From: Erpobdella octoculata
Taxonomy: Eukaryota > Annelida > Clitellata > Hirudinida > Erpobdellidae
DNA: 64,000 bases
Assembly (NCBI GenBank): GCA_963978895.1
Contig: OZ022244.1
Coordinates: 24,758,062 to 24,822,061 of the forward strand
Reading direction: 5' to 3'
Under the pieces are notes generated by a model, which ran no database searches, was not told the origin of the DNA, and saw only the letters and a program-made list of their open reading frames with translations. The translations under genes and the position numbers were made by a program. Below are positions 22,943 through 33,900 of this stretch, one piece after another (within the stretch, counting starts at the first letter, position 1; each line of letters opens with the position of its first letter).

Positions 22943-24372
22943 CAGTGGCGTAGCTAGGGTCTTCTGCGCCCGGGGACAAAACACAAAATCTGCGCCCCCC
23001 TACATAAAATCTGTCGAACTACATAAAATATAATAACTGTCGTACTCAGTATTTGCATGTAGACTACAGTCTCTGGCGCCTATATACATGCATTTCAGTG
23101 TATTTAAATTTCTATATGCATATTGAGCTGAGTTTTAAACAAAATTTATTTTTCTTGCTTTTACTGCAGCAAACTGGTTAATTATATCATCAAAATCAAT
23201 CTGTTCAAGAACTTCCCTCTCCACACTCATTAGGGCCAGATCGCTAAGTCTATCTTGTCCCATGGATGCTCGAAGGTAGGAAAGAATTATTTTTAATTTA
23301 CTGAAGGATCGCTCACAAGGATTGTTCTCGTGAGCCGCTAGTTTCTCGGGCTTCCTCCACGTGCTGAATCCATTAGATAATTCAAAAGATGATTTATTAT
23401 TTGCGCTGGATGAGGGAAATAACAAGCAGCAAAAACAATACGCTGCTTCATTCAATGGTGAATAAACTAGCCAGACCCGATTTACCTCATCACCCTTTCC
23501 ATTGGCAAGTCTCCGTTTGAACCATGGCTTTGTCATAGAACGGCCGTCTTTCTTAGCAAATGGACCATTATTGTTTTGAAATACTTTAGAGCCTCGAGAT
23601 ACCATTTCTGTGCATAGCTGTTGAGAAATTATAGGCAGTCGTGATGTTTGGTCGAAATCCAAATAGCCAACGTCGCAGAGCATAAGCACAGCTGGAATTG
23701 GATTTGGCCTATGAGAAATGATATCAATTTCTACATCAGAGTCAGATGAAGTTGATAAACTACTACTGTTCTCTATGTTTTGTTGATTCTGCTGTACACT
23801 TGGTTGATCATTGAATTCATCAACATCAGTATCCTGAGGCTGTTGGCTTTCTTCTGGTGTTGACTTTGCCTTCTTCAAAAAACATTCCAGTAGTTTGCTG
23901 GACTTACTAGCTTCTCTTATTTCATCTGCCTTTCTTTTTCTTCGCTGAGCTCCACTAGGCCTTTTTTCAAACATATCTGGAATTAAGAAAACTTTTTATA
24001 TAAGATACAATATTAATAAATAGAAAATAATAATCATTGCTACTCACTTTGTTTATTTGTTTTCCTTCAAAAAAGAAATACAAAATCCAAACAACTTTTC
24101 TTTTTGATGATTGATTAGTAGTTCATTAACATAGTTGGTATGGTATATAATAACCATAGATATCTATGATAATATATATATATCTATGATAATAACAAAG
24201 AATAGTCAAAATGAACGTCTTGTTCAAAAAGTTTGTGAACTTTTGAAAAGATCCTCAACAAATTTAAATTTTTTTTTAATTATTTAAAAAATTTGGTCAC
24301 TGATATTGCGCCCCCTCCAGCCCTGCGCCCGGGGACAACTGTCCCCCCCTGCCCCCCCTCGCTACGCCACTG
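22943..24372 (-). mobile_element. inner hAT (ZMYM1-like type) with perfect target duplication
   Basis: The 1430-bp element has inverted ends CAGTGGCGTAGCTAGGG and CAGTGGCGTAGCGAGGG and a perfect 8-bp duplication GGTTGAAG (22935-22942 and 24373-24380). It lies inside the outer hAT and is therefore younger. It carries one minus-strand frame of 279 residues. Confidence 0.92.
23135..23974 (-). CDS. internally deleted ZMYM1-like hAT transposase, in-frame
   Basis: The 279-residue frame begins at an ATG. Residues 1-95 are basic then Gln/Ser-rich and probably disordered. Residues about 120-210 look like the TTF-type zinc-finger region of ZMYM1-like hAT proteins (PWFKRRLANGKG, then AAYCFCCLLFP). From about residue 217 it switches directly to the C-terminal hAT dimerisation segment (CERSFSKLKIILSYLRASMG). 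The RNase H-like catalytic core that normally lies between, several hundred residues, is absent, yet the frame stays open. It cannot catalyse transposition; it could in principle bind ends or dimerise, which is inference. Confidence 0.85.
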   Translation of the reverse strand: MFEKRPSGAQRRKRKADEIREASKSSKLLECFLKKAKSTPEESQQPQDTDVDEFNDQPSVQQNQQNIENSSSLSTSSDSDVEIDIISHRPNPIPAVLMLCDVGYLDFDQTSRLPIISQQLCTEMVSRGSKVFQNNNGPFAKKDGRSMTKPWFKRRLANGKGDEVNRVWLVYSPLNEAAYCFCCLLFPSSSANNKSSFELSNGFSTWRKPEKLAAHENNPCERSFSKLKIILSYLRASMGQDRLSDLALMSVEREVLEQIDFDDIINQFAAVKARKINFV

Positions 24373-25050
24373 GGTTGAAGCTCACAATAAATTATTTAGG
24401 CTGATAATAACTGTTAGGCATGTTAGGTTGTTAGCCGTTGGTTAGAGGGTTTTATATAATAGCTCAGGTGTCGAATAAAACTTGTTAATAAATTGCAATA
24501 ATTGAGTACAAATGAAATGACTGTTTGGCTCTCTTATATTGTCGATTTGAGCAATTATTAGCTGTGCCAGTCGACAATTTTGCACTTTTAAAGATTTTTT
24601 GTAAATAGCATAAGGGGTGTCAAAATGGCTACCGGGAGCTATACCCAGGCAGGGCTAAGTGTATTCAGTTATATATAGAAATCATGGTGTGCTCTCGATC
24701 AGTTTGTTTTGTAAAGTGTTGTAATATCTCAATCAAAAATTTTTAGTGATCGATGACCACTTTGCTTTTTATTTTGCACTTTTCTTTAATTATATTTGTT
24801 TTTCATTTTTGTCGATTGTATGATTTTAAATCTGTATGCTAATAATGAAATACTTGAGAAAACAAGTTTTTTTTAAGTATTAGTGTTTTGTATTTGCTAT
24901 TGGCAGCAATACTTTTTTAATTGAGTATTGATATTGGTATGGTCAATACTTTTTCAAGTGTCTATTGGGATTAGTATTGCCAATACAATTTCTGGCTATT
25001 GTTAGCAACCCTGAACTCCAGCTTATCCTTCAGTGATTTAGGTTTTTGGT

Positions 25051-25235
25051 GCTAGGTTAGCTGAATTGGTAGAGTGTTAGCCTTGAATGTGAAAGCTTCA
25101 CGGTTTGACTCCAACTCACTGCCTAGTAGTCCATGTCAACGGAAAACTTAGCGGGTAAATCGTTTCTTTACGTGGGGCATGTAAAAACAGCGCTTCTGAG
25201 CTCTGTAAAAGGCCCTATATAAATAATCTTACATT
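25051..25235 (+). mobile_element. tRNA-derived SINE
   Basis: The head has A box TTAGCTGAATTGG (25057-25069) and B box GGTTTGACTCC (25102-25112), followed by a body with GTGGGGCATGTAAAAACAGC and CTCTGTAAAAGGCCCTATAT and an AT-rich tail. The head differs from that of the SINE at 21104. The right edge is approximate. A functional tRNA is unlikely because the arms pair poorly. Confidence 0.75.
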
Positions 25236-25801
25236 TACATCTGCAAGCCACCCAGAAATGTTTATGTATTCGTCAAATGATGTGTGATCGTTGAAGAAAT
25301 TAATTATCACTGTCCTGTTAATTGAAAACCAAAGTTGTGCCATAGGAAACAACAAAACAAAATTGATTACACTATTTGATAGAGCAGTGGTTTTATGAAA
25401 ATAAAAATGTGCAATTTACCAATCATCGCACTGCATATTTTAAAATCGCCCAATGAATCTATGAGCACCATAAATAAAGCAGGACTAGTTGATGTTGACA
25501 TGGAATATTTTACGTTCAAGAAATCGTTGAAATACGAGTCGTGCCATACTTGTCGGAAATCAGCTGATAAAAACAAATAATTAGGCAAGGTCATTTAGGT
25601 CATTAACTTGAAGTCATTGTTGTTGAATGCGTTCAGTTCTGCATGACATGTGTCAATCGACAATAAAGGAACTCTTGGGTCTATGCAATAATATAAAATG
25701 AAATAATTTAAAAAAAAGGAGAAACACATTTTTATATATTTTTTATCGGCAATAGTCAAAAAACCAAATATTTAACTGATTAATTTTTTCAATGTCCCAA
25801 A
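25236..25801. other. intergenic, nothing recognised
   Basis: No domain or splice-bounded block was identified; the overlapping frames at 25367-25594 on both strands look like chance. Confidence 0.35.
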
Positions 25802-26262
25802 GAGCGGCGAATCCAAGAATTGCGTAATGGGGCCCAAATTTTTTCAAGTTTTTTTTAAATTTTGATTACTGTTGTTATGCAGCCCTTTGAAAGATATCTT
25901 GAGTTTCTTTTATTCAGTAAAACCAAAAAAGGAACTGGAATTAAACTGTATTCACTTTCTTTCTATTTCCTCCCTTTTTGTCTTTATCTCTCACTTTATT
26001 TCTGTAATTTCTTCTCTCTGTAGCAATATCAACTATTGGCAACACAAGACACCTCTTTTCTCTATCGTGCTACTAGTTAGGTCTTCAGATACTTCACAGC
26101 TGAAAATGACTTTTAGCTGTAGTGTTAGTTGTTAGTTTTTGCCGATTTTTATTTCATTTCTGATGCACTGATGAAAACTCAATAGAATTTCTCTTCCGCA
26201 AGGCTTCTTTTGCCTTTAAAAACCTCCCTGACCTGCCTTCATGCCCCCTGGATCCGCCGCTG
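25802..26262. mobile_element. 461-bp hAT-type MITE
   Basis: Left end GAGCGGCGAATCCAAGAATT and reverse-complemented right end CAGCGGCGGATCCAGGGGGC form an imperfect inverted repeat; the flanks are a perfect direct repeat GTCCCAAA (25794-25801 and 26263-26270). No coding capacity. Confidence 0.85.
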
Positions 26263-26618
26263 GTCCCAAAGAAGGTTCATAAATCATAAATCAAAATTTT
26301 TATATTGGACGTGAACTGCTTTAACGGCTTGATTGAAAGCTTAACTTGGCGCGATCTGTAAAAAATAATTAAAATAAAATTGATTTTGATAGAATGCATT
26401 TTTATCTGTAACGATTCTATGTGGCAAATTTCATTTAGAAAGTTAGAATTAGTTGTGGAAAATCGTGCCACAAACACACCAGTGGAATCGAAGTTTATAT
26501 GAAGGAGTTTAAAATGGTTTTAACATTTTTCTGTTATTTTTTATTTTTCAGTGATTCTTTAGCCGCAAGCTATTTTGGTGATTAGCCGGCGTTGCGAGAA
26601 AAGACGGGAAGGTGTTTG

Positions 26619-26620
<2 letters not shown>

Positions 26621-26695
<75 letters not shown>

Positions 26696-26715
26696 AGAGA
26701 GAGAAAGAAAGAAAT
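26621..26715. repeat. (GA)n tract
   Basis: Nearly pure GA dinucleotides degrading to GAAA on the right; open in several frames without biological meaning. Confidence 0.95.
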
Positions 26716-27016
26716 AGAATGTGAGAGATATTTAAAGTGAAAAAATAAACAAAACTGGGCAACGATCTGGCGGTTGGTGATACCCAGCCTTCCCTAGATA
26801 AATCTGTAGGTAAACCTAGTAGCATCATAGGAGAGTGTGAGGGTGCCGACTGGTGACACTGTCACAATGGGTGACACCAAAATGCAAATTATAATTATAA
26901 TTTCGGTGATTTTATGTCACGTTAAAATTATTCTTAGGAGCTGCTCCAGCCCCACTCCCTCGTCTTTGACTTCAAAGGAGGAAAAGTTTGCTAGTTCTCA
27001 GCCTCGCCTCAGTCCA

Positions 27017-27309
27017 GTGGCATCTGGAGGCATCTGTCCCCGGGCGCCAGGCTTTGGGGCGTGAAAAGGCAAAAGGAAGGACAACAATTTCACCAAATTT
27101 TATTCATTTTAAAATATACTGTCAAAATGCACTATTTCACACAAGTGATTTTTAAAATTTTTCGGAGAGGGGGCTCACAGAGCCCTGGATATGGCTTGGA
27201 TGCCTTCGATTCCCTCGGGTTTGGTCGTCTAATTGGGAGGAGAATAGAAGATGGGGGCAGATTTTTTATACCTTGCCCTAAGGTGCCAGATACCCTCGCT
27301 ACGCCAATG
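27017..27309. mobile_element. probable hAT-type MITE
   Basis: Left end CAGTGGCATCTGGAGGCATC and reverse-complemented right end CATTGGCGTAGCGAGGGTAT resemble other hAT ends in the window. The flanking octamers (CCTCAGTC and ATCCAGTC) agree at only six positions, so the target duplication is doubtful. Confidence 0.45.
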
Positions 27310-27754
27310 ATCCAGTCGTCTACTTTTTTGTAGGTCCATGGGATAGGTCGTGAGGGGGTGTGACACAATGAGTTACCACACTACTGGGTGACACCAACCC
27401 TTGTTACGCCAATGTTGTTTTTACTTTAAGCAATTTTTTAAATACAGGAATTACAAAATAAATTATTTCTATTAATGCGCTTTATAAGTCGATTAACGAT
27501 TACCAGTGGTTTGAAAATTTTTAACACCAAAAATCGACTTTCCCTACCTACTTAGTGCATAAATTATGCAGAGAAAGCCACGCCTTCCAGCTTAAAAAAC
27601 GATGAAATAAATTTAAAAAAAAGTTAGTATTCTGTTTAGTCTGGCAATAAAAATAGGTCACTAAGTCGCATATCAAATATAAACAATTTTTACTTTTTAC
27701 TTTTAAAGAAACTGTCTGCTCTGAGAGCAGAATATATTTATCTTTCCTGAAGCA

Positions 27755-27905
27755 CAGAATTCCCATGGCAGCAGCGATCCACGCTCGGCGTTCAATTCGT
27801 CGGCCTGATCAACGCCTCTGCACCTCGTGGGCGGTGCCAACGTGACACTCAAGCGCTTCGACGTTGACAAATTGAAGTAGACTTGTCTGGCTTCTGTGAA
27901 ATGAA
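27755..27905. other. GC-rich block, possible exon or exon relic
   Basis: This island is clearly richer in GC than its surroundings. On the minus strand a frame is open throughout and follows a TTTCACAG acceptor, but there is no convincing donor at the other side. On the plus strand two frames would need a shift to be read together. I do not recognise the protein in either direction. It may be a decayed gene fragment. Confidence 0.25.
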
Positions 27906-28354
27906 ACAATTACTCTTTACTGTAGGTAGTTGTTATTCTTGTTAAGCCTTTTTTTTACAAAAAACGAGTTTTGTGGAAGTTTTTGAATTATTAAATTTTT
28001 TCTAGAAATCAATTTAATCAAAATTTTATATGGCCGTCTCGTCGTTGTATTTTGCTGTTTTCAGAAATGCTCGTGACAATAGTAGCCGTATATTTTTTTT
28101 TTTGGTTAATTTATGATTATCAGTGAGCAAACCGTCAACACTGAAATTTCTTGTTCTGTCGGGTCGGGTCGGGTCGGGAGTTCACCCACTGGGGGTTCTA
28201 AAAAAAAAGTCGGGTTGTCCTTTTCCCTGAATTACAGAAAGAAAACTAATTGAAGATACATTATTTTGTGATTCTATGTATTCCATTCTGTTTTATTGAT
28301 TTGAGTTGACTCACATTATATTTCAAACAATCGGGGAAAGGAGGAACAAATAGG

Positions 28355-28670
<316 letters not shown>

Positions 28671-28874
28671 GAAAAAGAGAGAAAATAAGAAACAAACCAG
28701 CCAAACAGCCAACAGACTGACAAACAATAAAAACAAATAAAACAAGGAAGAAGGCAAAGAGGACTGGGAAACATGCAGACGAGCAGGCAGACAAGCAGTC
28801 ATGCAGACAGACAAGCAGGCAGGCAGTGGCGCGTCATAAGTATTGATGTCTCGTTGACCTCCTCAGGAGAAAAG

Positions 28875-28882
28875 TATAAAAG
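28875..28882 (+). promoter_or_regulatory. TATA box, candidate NHLH promoter
   Basis: TATAAAAG matches the TATA consensus. Candidate initiators lie 25-40 bp downstream (TATCAGCGC, TGCAGTCC). It is the only clear core-promoter motif between the GA tract and the bHLH gene. An upstream ORF of about 32 codons would start at 28910 on such a transcript. Confidence 0.5.
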
Positions 28883-29125
28883 TTGAAGATGCGTATCAGC
28901 GCAACAACGATGCAGTCCATTTGCTTAAGTTCAGTGGAGCGATGTAAGATATGCGTGTTGATGGATGACACTCGCCTGCCATTAAGAGCTGAACTCCATT
29001 GAAAGTAAGCGCTCCCCTCGAAAAAAACTAAAAAAAATTAGATTATTTCACGTACAGGTGCACGAGTTGTGGATTGGAAATTCAATATTTTTATTTATTT
29101 ATTTATTTTAACGTCTTAATAATCG

Positions 29126-29558
29126 TTGCGCCGGAAAAAAAAGTTGCTGGAAAATAAAGAATGCGAGGTTTTCGAAGATCATCATCACATTCAAACGGCT
29201 TGTAGACACGTCAATCCTATGAACAGTAGCAGCACCTTCACTTTCTACAATCCTCAACGTAACGACAGTCTGACTCCAGTTGATCCTTCTCGCTCGTTTT
29301 ATTTCGACGTCAGGAACGCACAGGACGTCCAAAGGGGCATAAAAACTGAAAAACTCGAAGCATTCCTCAGCGTCGAGCCGCCACAGCCCTCAGCGTCGCA
29401 GAAACACCACACGTCAATTCTAAGGGAACGACCATCACTTTCAAAACACCTCGCTGACCCCCCATCATCATCATCATCTAGTCAGGGATATCAACCCGTC
29501 TTCGTCATCTCCGGCGTCGTCATCGTCGTCGTCACCCTGCAACAACCAGCTGTCGAAG
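29126..29558 (+). other. possible NHLH N-terminal or leader region in another frame
   Basis: Upstream of the bHLH, a different frame (third base position shifted) stays open from about 29126 through the whole bHLH. Its first part contains an ATG at 29219 and a composition like a transcription-factor N-terminus (SSSTFTFYNPQRND, then KTEKLEAFLSVEPPQPS). Past about 29500 the same frame becomes Val-rich and then reads the bHLH out of frame. A one-base assembly or biological indel near the CAT repeat (29462-29480), or a missed small intron, would join it to the bHLH. It may also be just 5' UTR. Confidence 0.35.
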
Positions 29559-29813
29559 ATGGAAACTTGCGAGGACGACATGTCCAGTCTGTCGAGAGAG
29601 GAGAGGAGAAGGAGGAGAAGGGCCACGCTCAAGTACAGGATCGCCCACGCGTCCAGGGAAAGAGTCAGAGTGGAGGCGTTCAATGTGGCATTCGCAGAGC
29701 TGAGGAAACTGCTGCCAACGCTTCCACCGGACAAAAAGCTTTCCAAGATAGAAATCCTGAGACTCGCCATCTGCTACATTTCCTATCTCCATCACGTTCT
29801 CGAGTTGTCTTGA
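29424..29813 (+). CDS. NHLH: NHLH/HEN-type bHLH transcription factor
   Basis: The class II bHLH factors NHLH1/NHLH2 (NSCL, HEN; fly HLH4C) act in the nucleus in developing neurons. The frame is open from 29424 to the stop at 29811-29813; the first ATG is 29559, giving 84 residues. The sequence contains [17 protein letters not shown], the basic region [15 protein letters not shown], helix 1 and loop ending [14 protein letters not shown], and helix 2 [16 protein letters not shown], which is nearly identical to the vertebrate NHLH C-terminus, ending close to the usual stop. Upstream, this frame is a plausible Ser-rich leader with no ATG and a stop at 29421-29423, so the true N-terminus may come from another frame or exon. 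I cannot separate NHLH1 from NHLH2. Confidence 0.9.
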   Translation, partial: GNDHHFQNTSLTPHHHHHLVRDINPSSSSPASSSSSSPCNNQLSKMETCEDDMSSLSREERRRRRRATLKYRIAHASRERVRVEAFNVAFAELRKLLPTLPPDKKLSKIEILRLAICYISYLHHVLELS

Positions 29814-29875
29814 GGAACGAGTGGGAGGACATTGTCGGTTCAATTTTTCATTGTTTTAATTTTTGTTTAAATTAA

Positions 29876-31300
29876 ATTTGAATTTTTGTAATTTAAAGTT
29901 TTGTTTGTCAAGTGGTTTGCAATGATTTGTTCAACCGAAACAAACTGCAACAAATGGCTAAACATTGCCTTCTGTTTTGTTTAACTTTGAATTTTACTTA
30001 TTTGATTAGAAATCGTTTAAAAAAGTTTAATTTTATTTAACATATTTATTTCAAGTAACAATACAATCTGTTGCAACGTTTTAAAGTTTTTGAATAAAAC
30101 TGTAATTATATGTAATAATTATCGAGTTTTGTCGTATTAATGCAAAAGAAAAATTCAGAGTTTAATCAAGGCCAGCAATTCATCGTTGTGTGAAGTTGTG
30201 TCCCTTCTTCGTTGTTGTCCGTTCTTGCAGCGTCTTCGAATAAATCTATTTTAAATGGAATTTAATCAAGCGCGAGACTAAAAAAAAACTATCAATCCCT
30301 TCTTGCACTGGCGTGTAATCTGCCGCGGAATTAAATCCTAATCATCTACAGGTGAAAATTAGTTTCCACCTCTGCGTTCACCTGTACCTTCAGATCCGTC
30401 ACCTCTACTTATCTCTCCGTTATATTCTTCCATGGTTTGGCTTGAAGGACTTCGGTGTTGACCTGTCTGCAGGGGGTGCGGTCGAAGGGTTAAAGGTTAT
30501 AGAGGTTGAAGGTTACAGGGGTTAAATACTTCTCACGACTTTACGCTAGACTTTCATCTGTTGACCATTTCATTCGTTTATGGACTTAAATCGGTTTTTG
30601 ATTGCATTTAATATTGCAATTCTGTTAATATGAAGGTTGTGTACCTACAAATCATTTTTAAAATGTTAAGTGTCATATTACTTATGTTGCTATATATTTT
30701 ATTTACATATTAATCTTCTATATAATATGGATGAAATAGACTATATTAACAGCTAAATTTATACGAAAACCTAATAGTCACTTTACTATTACTATTACAT
30801 TTCATCCAATACAATTACTATAACATTTGCACTAGATTAGGATATATTTAGATATATATTATTCACTTTTTTATCTCTCTTTTTCTTTCCCAACCGCTTG
30901 ATATGGCCAACGCTCTCAATAAAATCGATACTTACAACTTACAACTTGACAAACGCAAAAATGGGAAGAGGCGCTGCAAACATGTCAACTGAAATATATC
31001 GGAGGGATGGTGGATATCGGGAGCGGGGGATGGAAACCTCCCTGAAAATTATAATGACCTGCTAAATTTCAAATTTTCAACTGGTAAAACATTTTCCATC
31101 TGTTTATTTCAGTCTTCTGCCTCTTCAGAATTGTGTTTGGTTGTACGTTTAGAAATGTTTAAATCATATATCATTGTATGAATTGTAAGAACAAGAATTT
31201 CTTCTACAGCTGGATTGAATTCTTATGTACATGCCTCAATACCACGTGACCACTTCTGTGCGATCACGTGATTTGATTTGAAGTGATGTGCGTGTGAAAG
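29876..31300. other. 3' flank of NHLH, intergenic
   Basis: AATAAA-type signals occur downstream (GAATAAAACTG near 30091 and GAATAAATC near 30238) and could end the NHLH transcript. No other gene was recognised. Two CACGTG E-boxes lie at about 31242 and 31265, near the gap. Confidence 0.4.
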
Positions 31301-31500
31301 NNNNNNNNNNNNNNNNNNNNNNNNNNNNNNNNNNNNNNNNNNNNNNNNNNNNNNNNNNNNNNNNNNNNNNNNNNNNNNNNNNNNNNNNNNNNNNNNNNNN
31401 NNNNNNNNNNNNNNNNNNNNNNNNNNNNNNNNNNNNNNNNNNNNNNNNNNNNNNNNNNNNNNNNNNNNNNNNNNNNNNNNNNNNNNNNNNNNNNNNNNNN
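31301..31500. other. assembly gap of 200 N
   Basis: Exactly 200 undetermined bases. Frames that appear to cross it are artefacts. Confidence 1.
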
Positions 31501-31776
31501 TATCAACTGGATATTTTTCCATGGAGCCTCCAAGACCTTATTATCAGCCATAAGCTTGTCCTTAAACGGTTCAGTTTCTACTGCTCCACTGGTCTTTTTC
31601 AACGTTCTTGTAATTCATGAAACCACAAGTAGCGTTCCAATAACGTTTGCTAAAATGTATTTTTTCTCATTGATCACATAATTTATAACTTTTTCTTTTT
31701 ATATTTGTAATATTAATCACGATTTAATTCTTAAAGAAATTAAAAAGATTTTTTAATCTTTATCCTTATTTATGAA

Positions 31777-31841
31777 AACAACATCTACAATAACAACATC
31801 TACAATAACAACATCTACAATAGCAACATCTACAATAACAG
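31777..31841. repeat. 15-bp tandem repeat
   Basis: Four consecutive copies of ACAACATCTACAATA with one base change. Confidence 0.9.
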
Positions 31842-32635
31842 CTCGAGGACAATTTTATTTCTTCTTAATTTCTTCTCTTTAATATTTCATCGATCTCCTT
31901 TAAAGTTCGACATCGAGCAGATCTTGCAAGCACGTTGTTGCATCTTTCGGGAGGACAAATCTCTTGAGATGTTGTGCCGTTGAGACGTTGTGCGCAAGAA
32001 AAAAATAATAAAAAAGAAAAGAAGAAGAAGAAGAAAATGAGAGACTGGGCGCATGTTCGCGTGTTCAATCTGAAGCACCTGTGCTTGTAGCATTGAATTG
32101 AAGGTGTTCATTCACTCATTCATTCACTTGTTCGTTCATTCACTCATTCATTCGTTCATTTGTTCGTTCGTTCGTTCATCCGGCACCTCCCACATCGAGG
32201 TCGCTACCTTTCAACACGCATGCATCGAGGATGCTCTGGAAAAACCGAGGATCATTATCAAGACTGGACTGTACAACCCGGTGAAAACTGTAGAAAGAAT
32301 GCGTACAGCAGCACCTAAAGCAAAAGCATCGTTAAAACCACAACTGTAACTTTACAGGATTTTTACTTGCCAGAAATATGAGTGAACCGGCAATTTTCAT
32401 CATCACTATCAAGACCACCGCTTGAAAAGTTCAATAATAACAAATAGCAGTTTCTTTCGTGTATTTTTTTTTCTCGCACGCCGACATGTGCCTTTTCATT
32501 GGACGATTCTTCATTTCTGAGAGTCGGGAGAGGAAAAACATGAATTATAAATGCCCCCTGAGTCTTCGAACTCTTCGACAAAATGGAAGCAAAATGGAAG
32601 AAGAATCAAATTGAGAAAAGGGAAGAGGGATAAAA

Positions 32636-32715
<80 letters not shown>

Positions 32716-33429
32716 GAATGAAGGGAGACAGAATGTTGGGAAAACTACTGGTTTTCAATGCGATTTAATTTAAAAGCATCATCGACGCATCACGGTGCAA
32801 GCTTTTACCTTCGCGTGCTTTGGAAATGTTTCCGCGGAATAAATTTTCATTTTTTATAAACACATCATCGTAGTCGTCCTCCTCTTCTTCTTCTTCTTCT
32901 TCTTCTTTATTATTAAACGCTCGTTTTTATTAAAAATGATTTATTCATATTTTTAACACAAATGTCTATCAAATTTAAAAAATTATTTAAAAAAAAATGC
33001 AAATAGCAATACGTTTTTGTGTAGTGATAATATAAAAGATATTTATACTTGATTGTTAGTTCGATTAATTTTTTGAGTCAAAAAATTTTACAAAAGAGAG
33101 ATGATGTCATGTTGACAAAGGAGGGAGGGAGGATGTCACGTCATGTCCATAAAGGGGGGTAGGTAGGGAGGGAGTGGGGGAGCCCATTCCACGGGAGAGT
33201 CCGTGCAGCTCAACGGAATTTTAAATGAAGCCATCAACGGTTTAGCGGCGTTTAACAAAGTTTGTATTCATCGCCGCGTGCTCCGTAACACGTTTAGACA
33301 CCCTGCGAATCCCCAACGAGCGAACCAATTAGATTGTTTGTCGCTTGTTTCCACTTGCGAACGGAATTGAGTTGGATGGCTGTCGTGGTGTTTGGAGAGC
33401 AGTGTGTGGGTCTGTGTGAGTTTGTACGA
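31842..33429. repeat. intergenic DNA with simple repeats
   Basis: Contains a (TTCA/TTCG)n stretch at 32105-32180, a (GA)n tract at 32638-32708 and a TCT run near 32880. The open frame ending at 32349 contains a GC-richer tail (32180-32349) whose product I do not recognise. Near 33120-33190 the strand is G-rich. Confidence 0.5.
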
Positions 33430-33900
33430 GTATGTGTGAATATGTGTGCATATGTGTGAATATGTGTGCATATGTGTGAATATGTGTGCATATGCGTGCA
33501 TATGTGTGAATATGTGTGCATATGTGTGAATATGTGTGCATATGTGTGAATATGTGTGCATATGTGTGAATATGTGTGCATATGTGTGAATATGTGTGCA
33601 TATGTGTGAATATGTGTGCATATGTGTGCATATGTGTGAATATGTGTGCATATGTGTGAATATGTGTGCATATGTGTGAATATGTGTACATATGTGGGAA
33701 TATGTGTGCATATATGTAAATATGTGTGCATATGTGTGAATATGTGTGAATATGTGTGCATATGTGTGAATATGTGTACATATGTGGGAATATGTGTGCA
33801 TATATGTAAATATGTGTGCATATGTGTGAATATGTGTGAATATGTGTGAATATGTGTGAATATGTGTGAATATGTGTGCATATGTGTGAATACGTGTGCA
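33430..33900. repeat. TATGTGTGAA/TATGTGTGCA minisatellite
   Basis: About 470 bp of a 10-bp motif alternating between TGTGTGAATA and TGTGTGCATA, mostly as a 20-bp dimer. A longer duplication is visible: a block with GTACATATGTGGGAATATG and GCATATATGTAAATATG occurs at about 33685-33725 and again at 33775-33815. It yields His/Thr/Ile-rich frames that are not genes. Confidence 0.95.

Larger units (their letters stand above)
22504..25013. mobile_element. outer non-autonomous hAT, interrupted by a second hAT
   Basis: Ends are CAGGGATGTTAAGATTGG and, reverse-complemented, CAGGGTTGCTAACAATAGCC. The flanks are AACTCCAA (22496-22503) and AACTCCAG (25014-25021), a target duplication with one difference. 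Both ends carry many GGTATTGGCAATAC-type subterminal repeats in both orientations. Without the inner element it is about 1.07 kb and has no transposase. Confidence 0.8.

Noticed and set aside
25051..25125. tRNA gene
   Set aside because: Same reasoning: poor arm pairing, SINE body downstream.
31223..31620. Frames crossing the N run
   Set aside because: They consist largely of undetermined residues.
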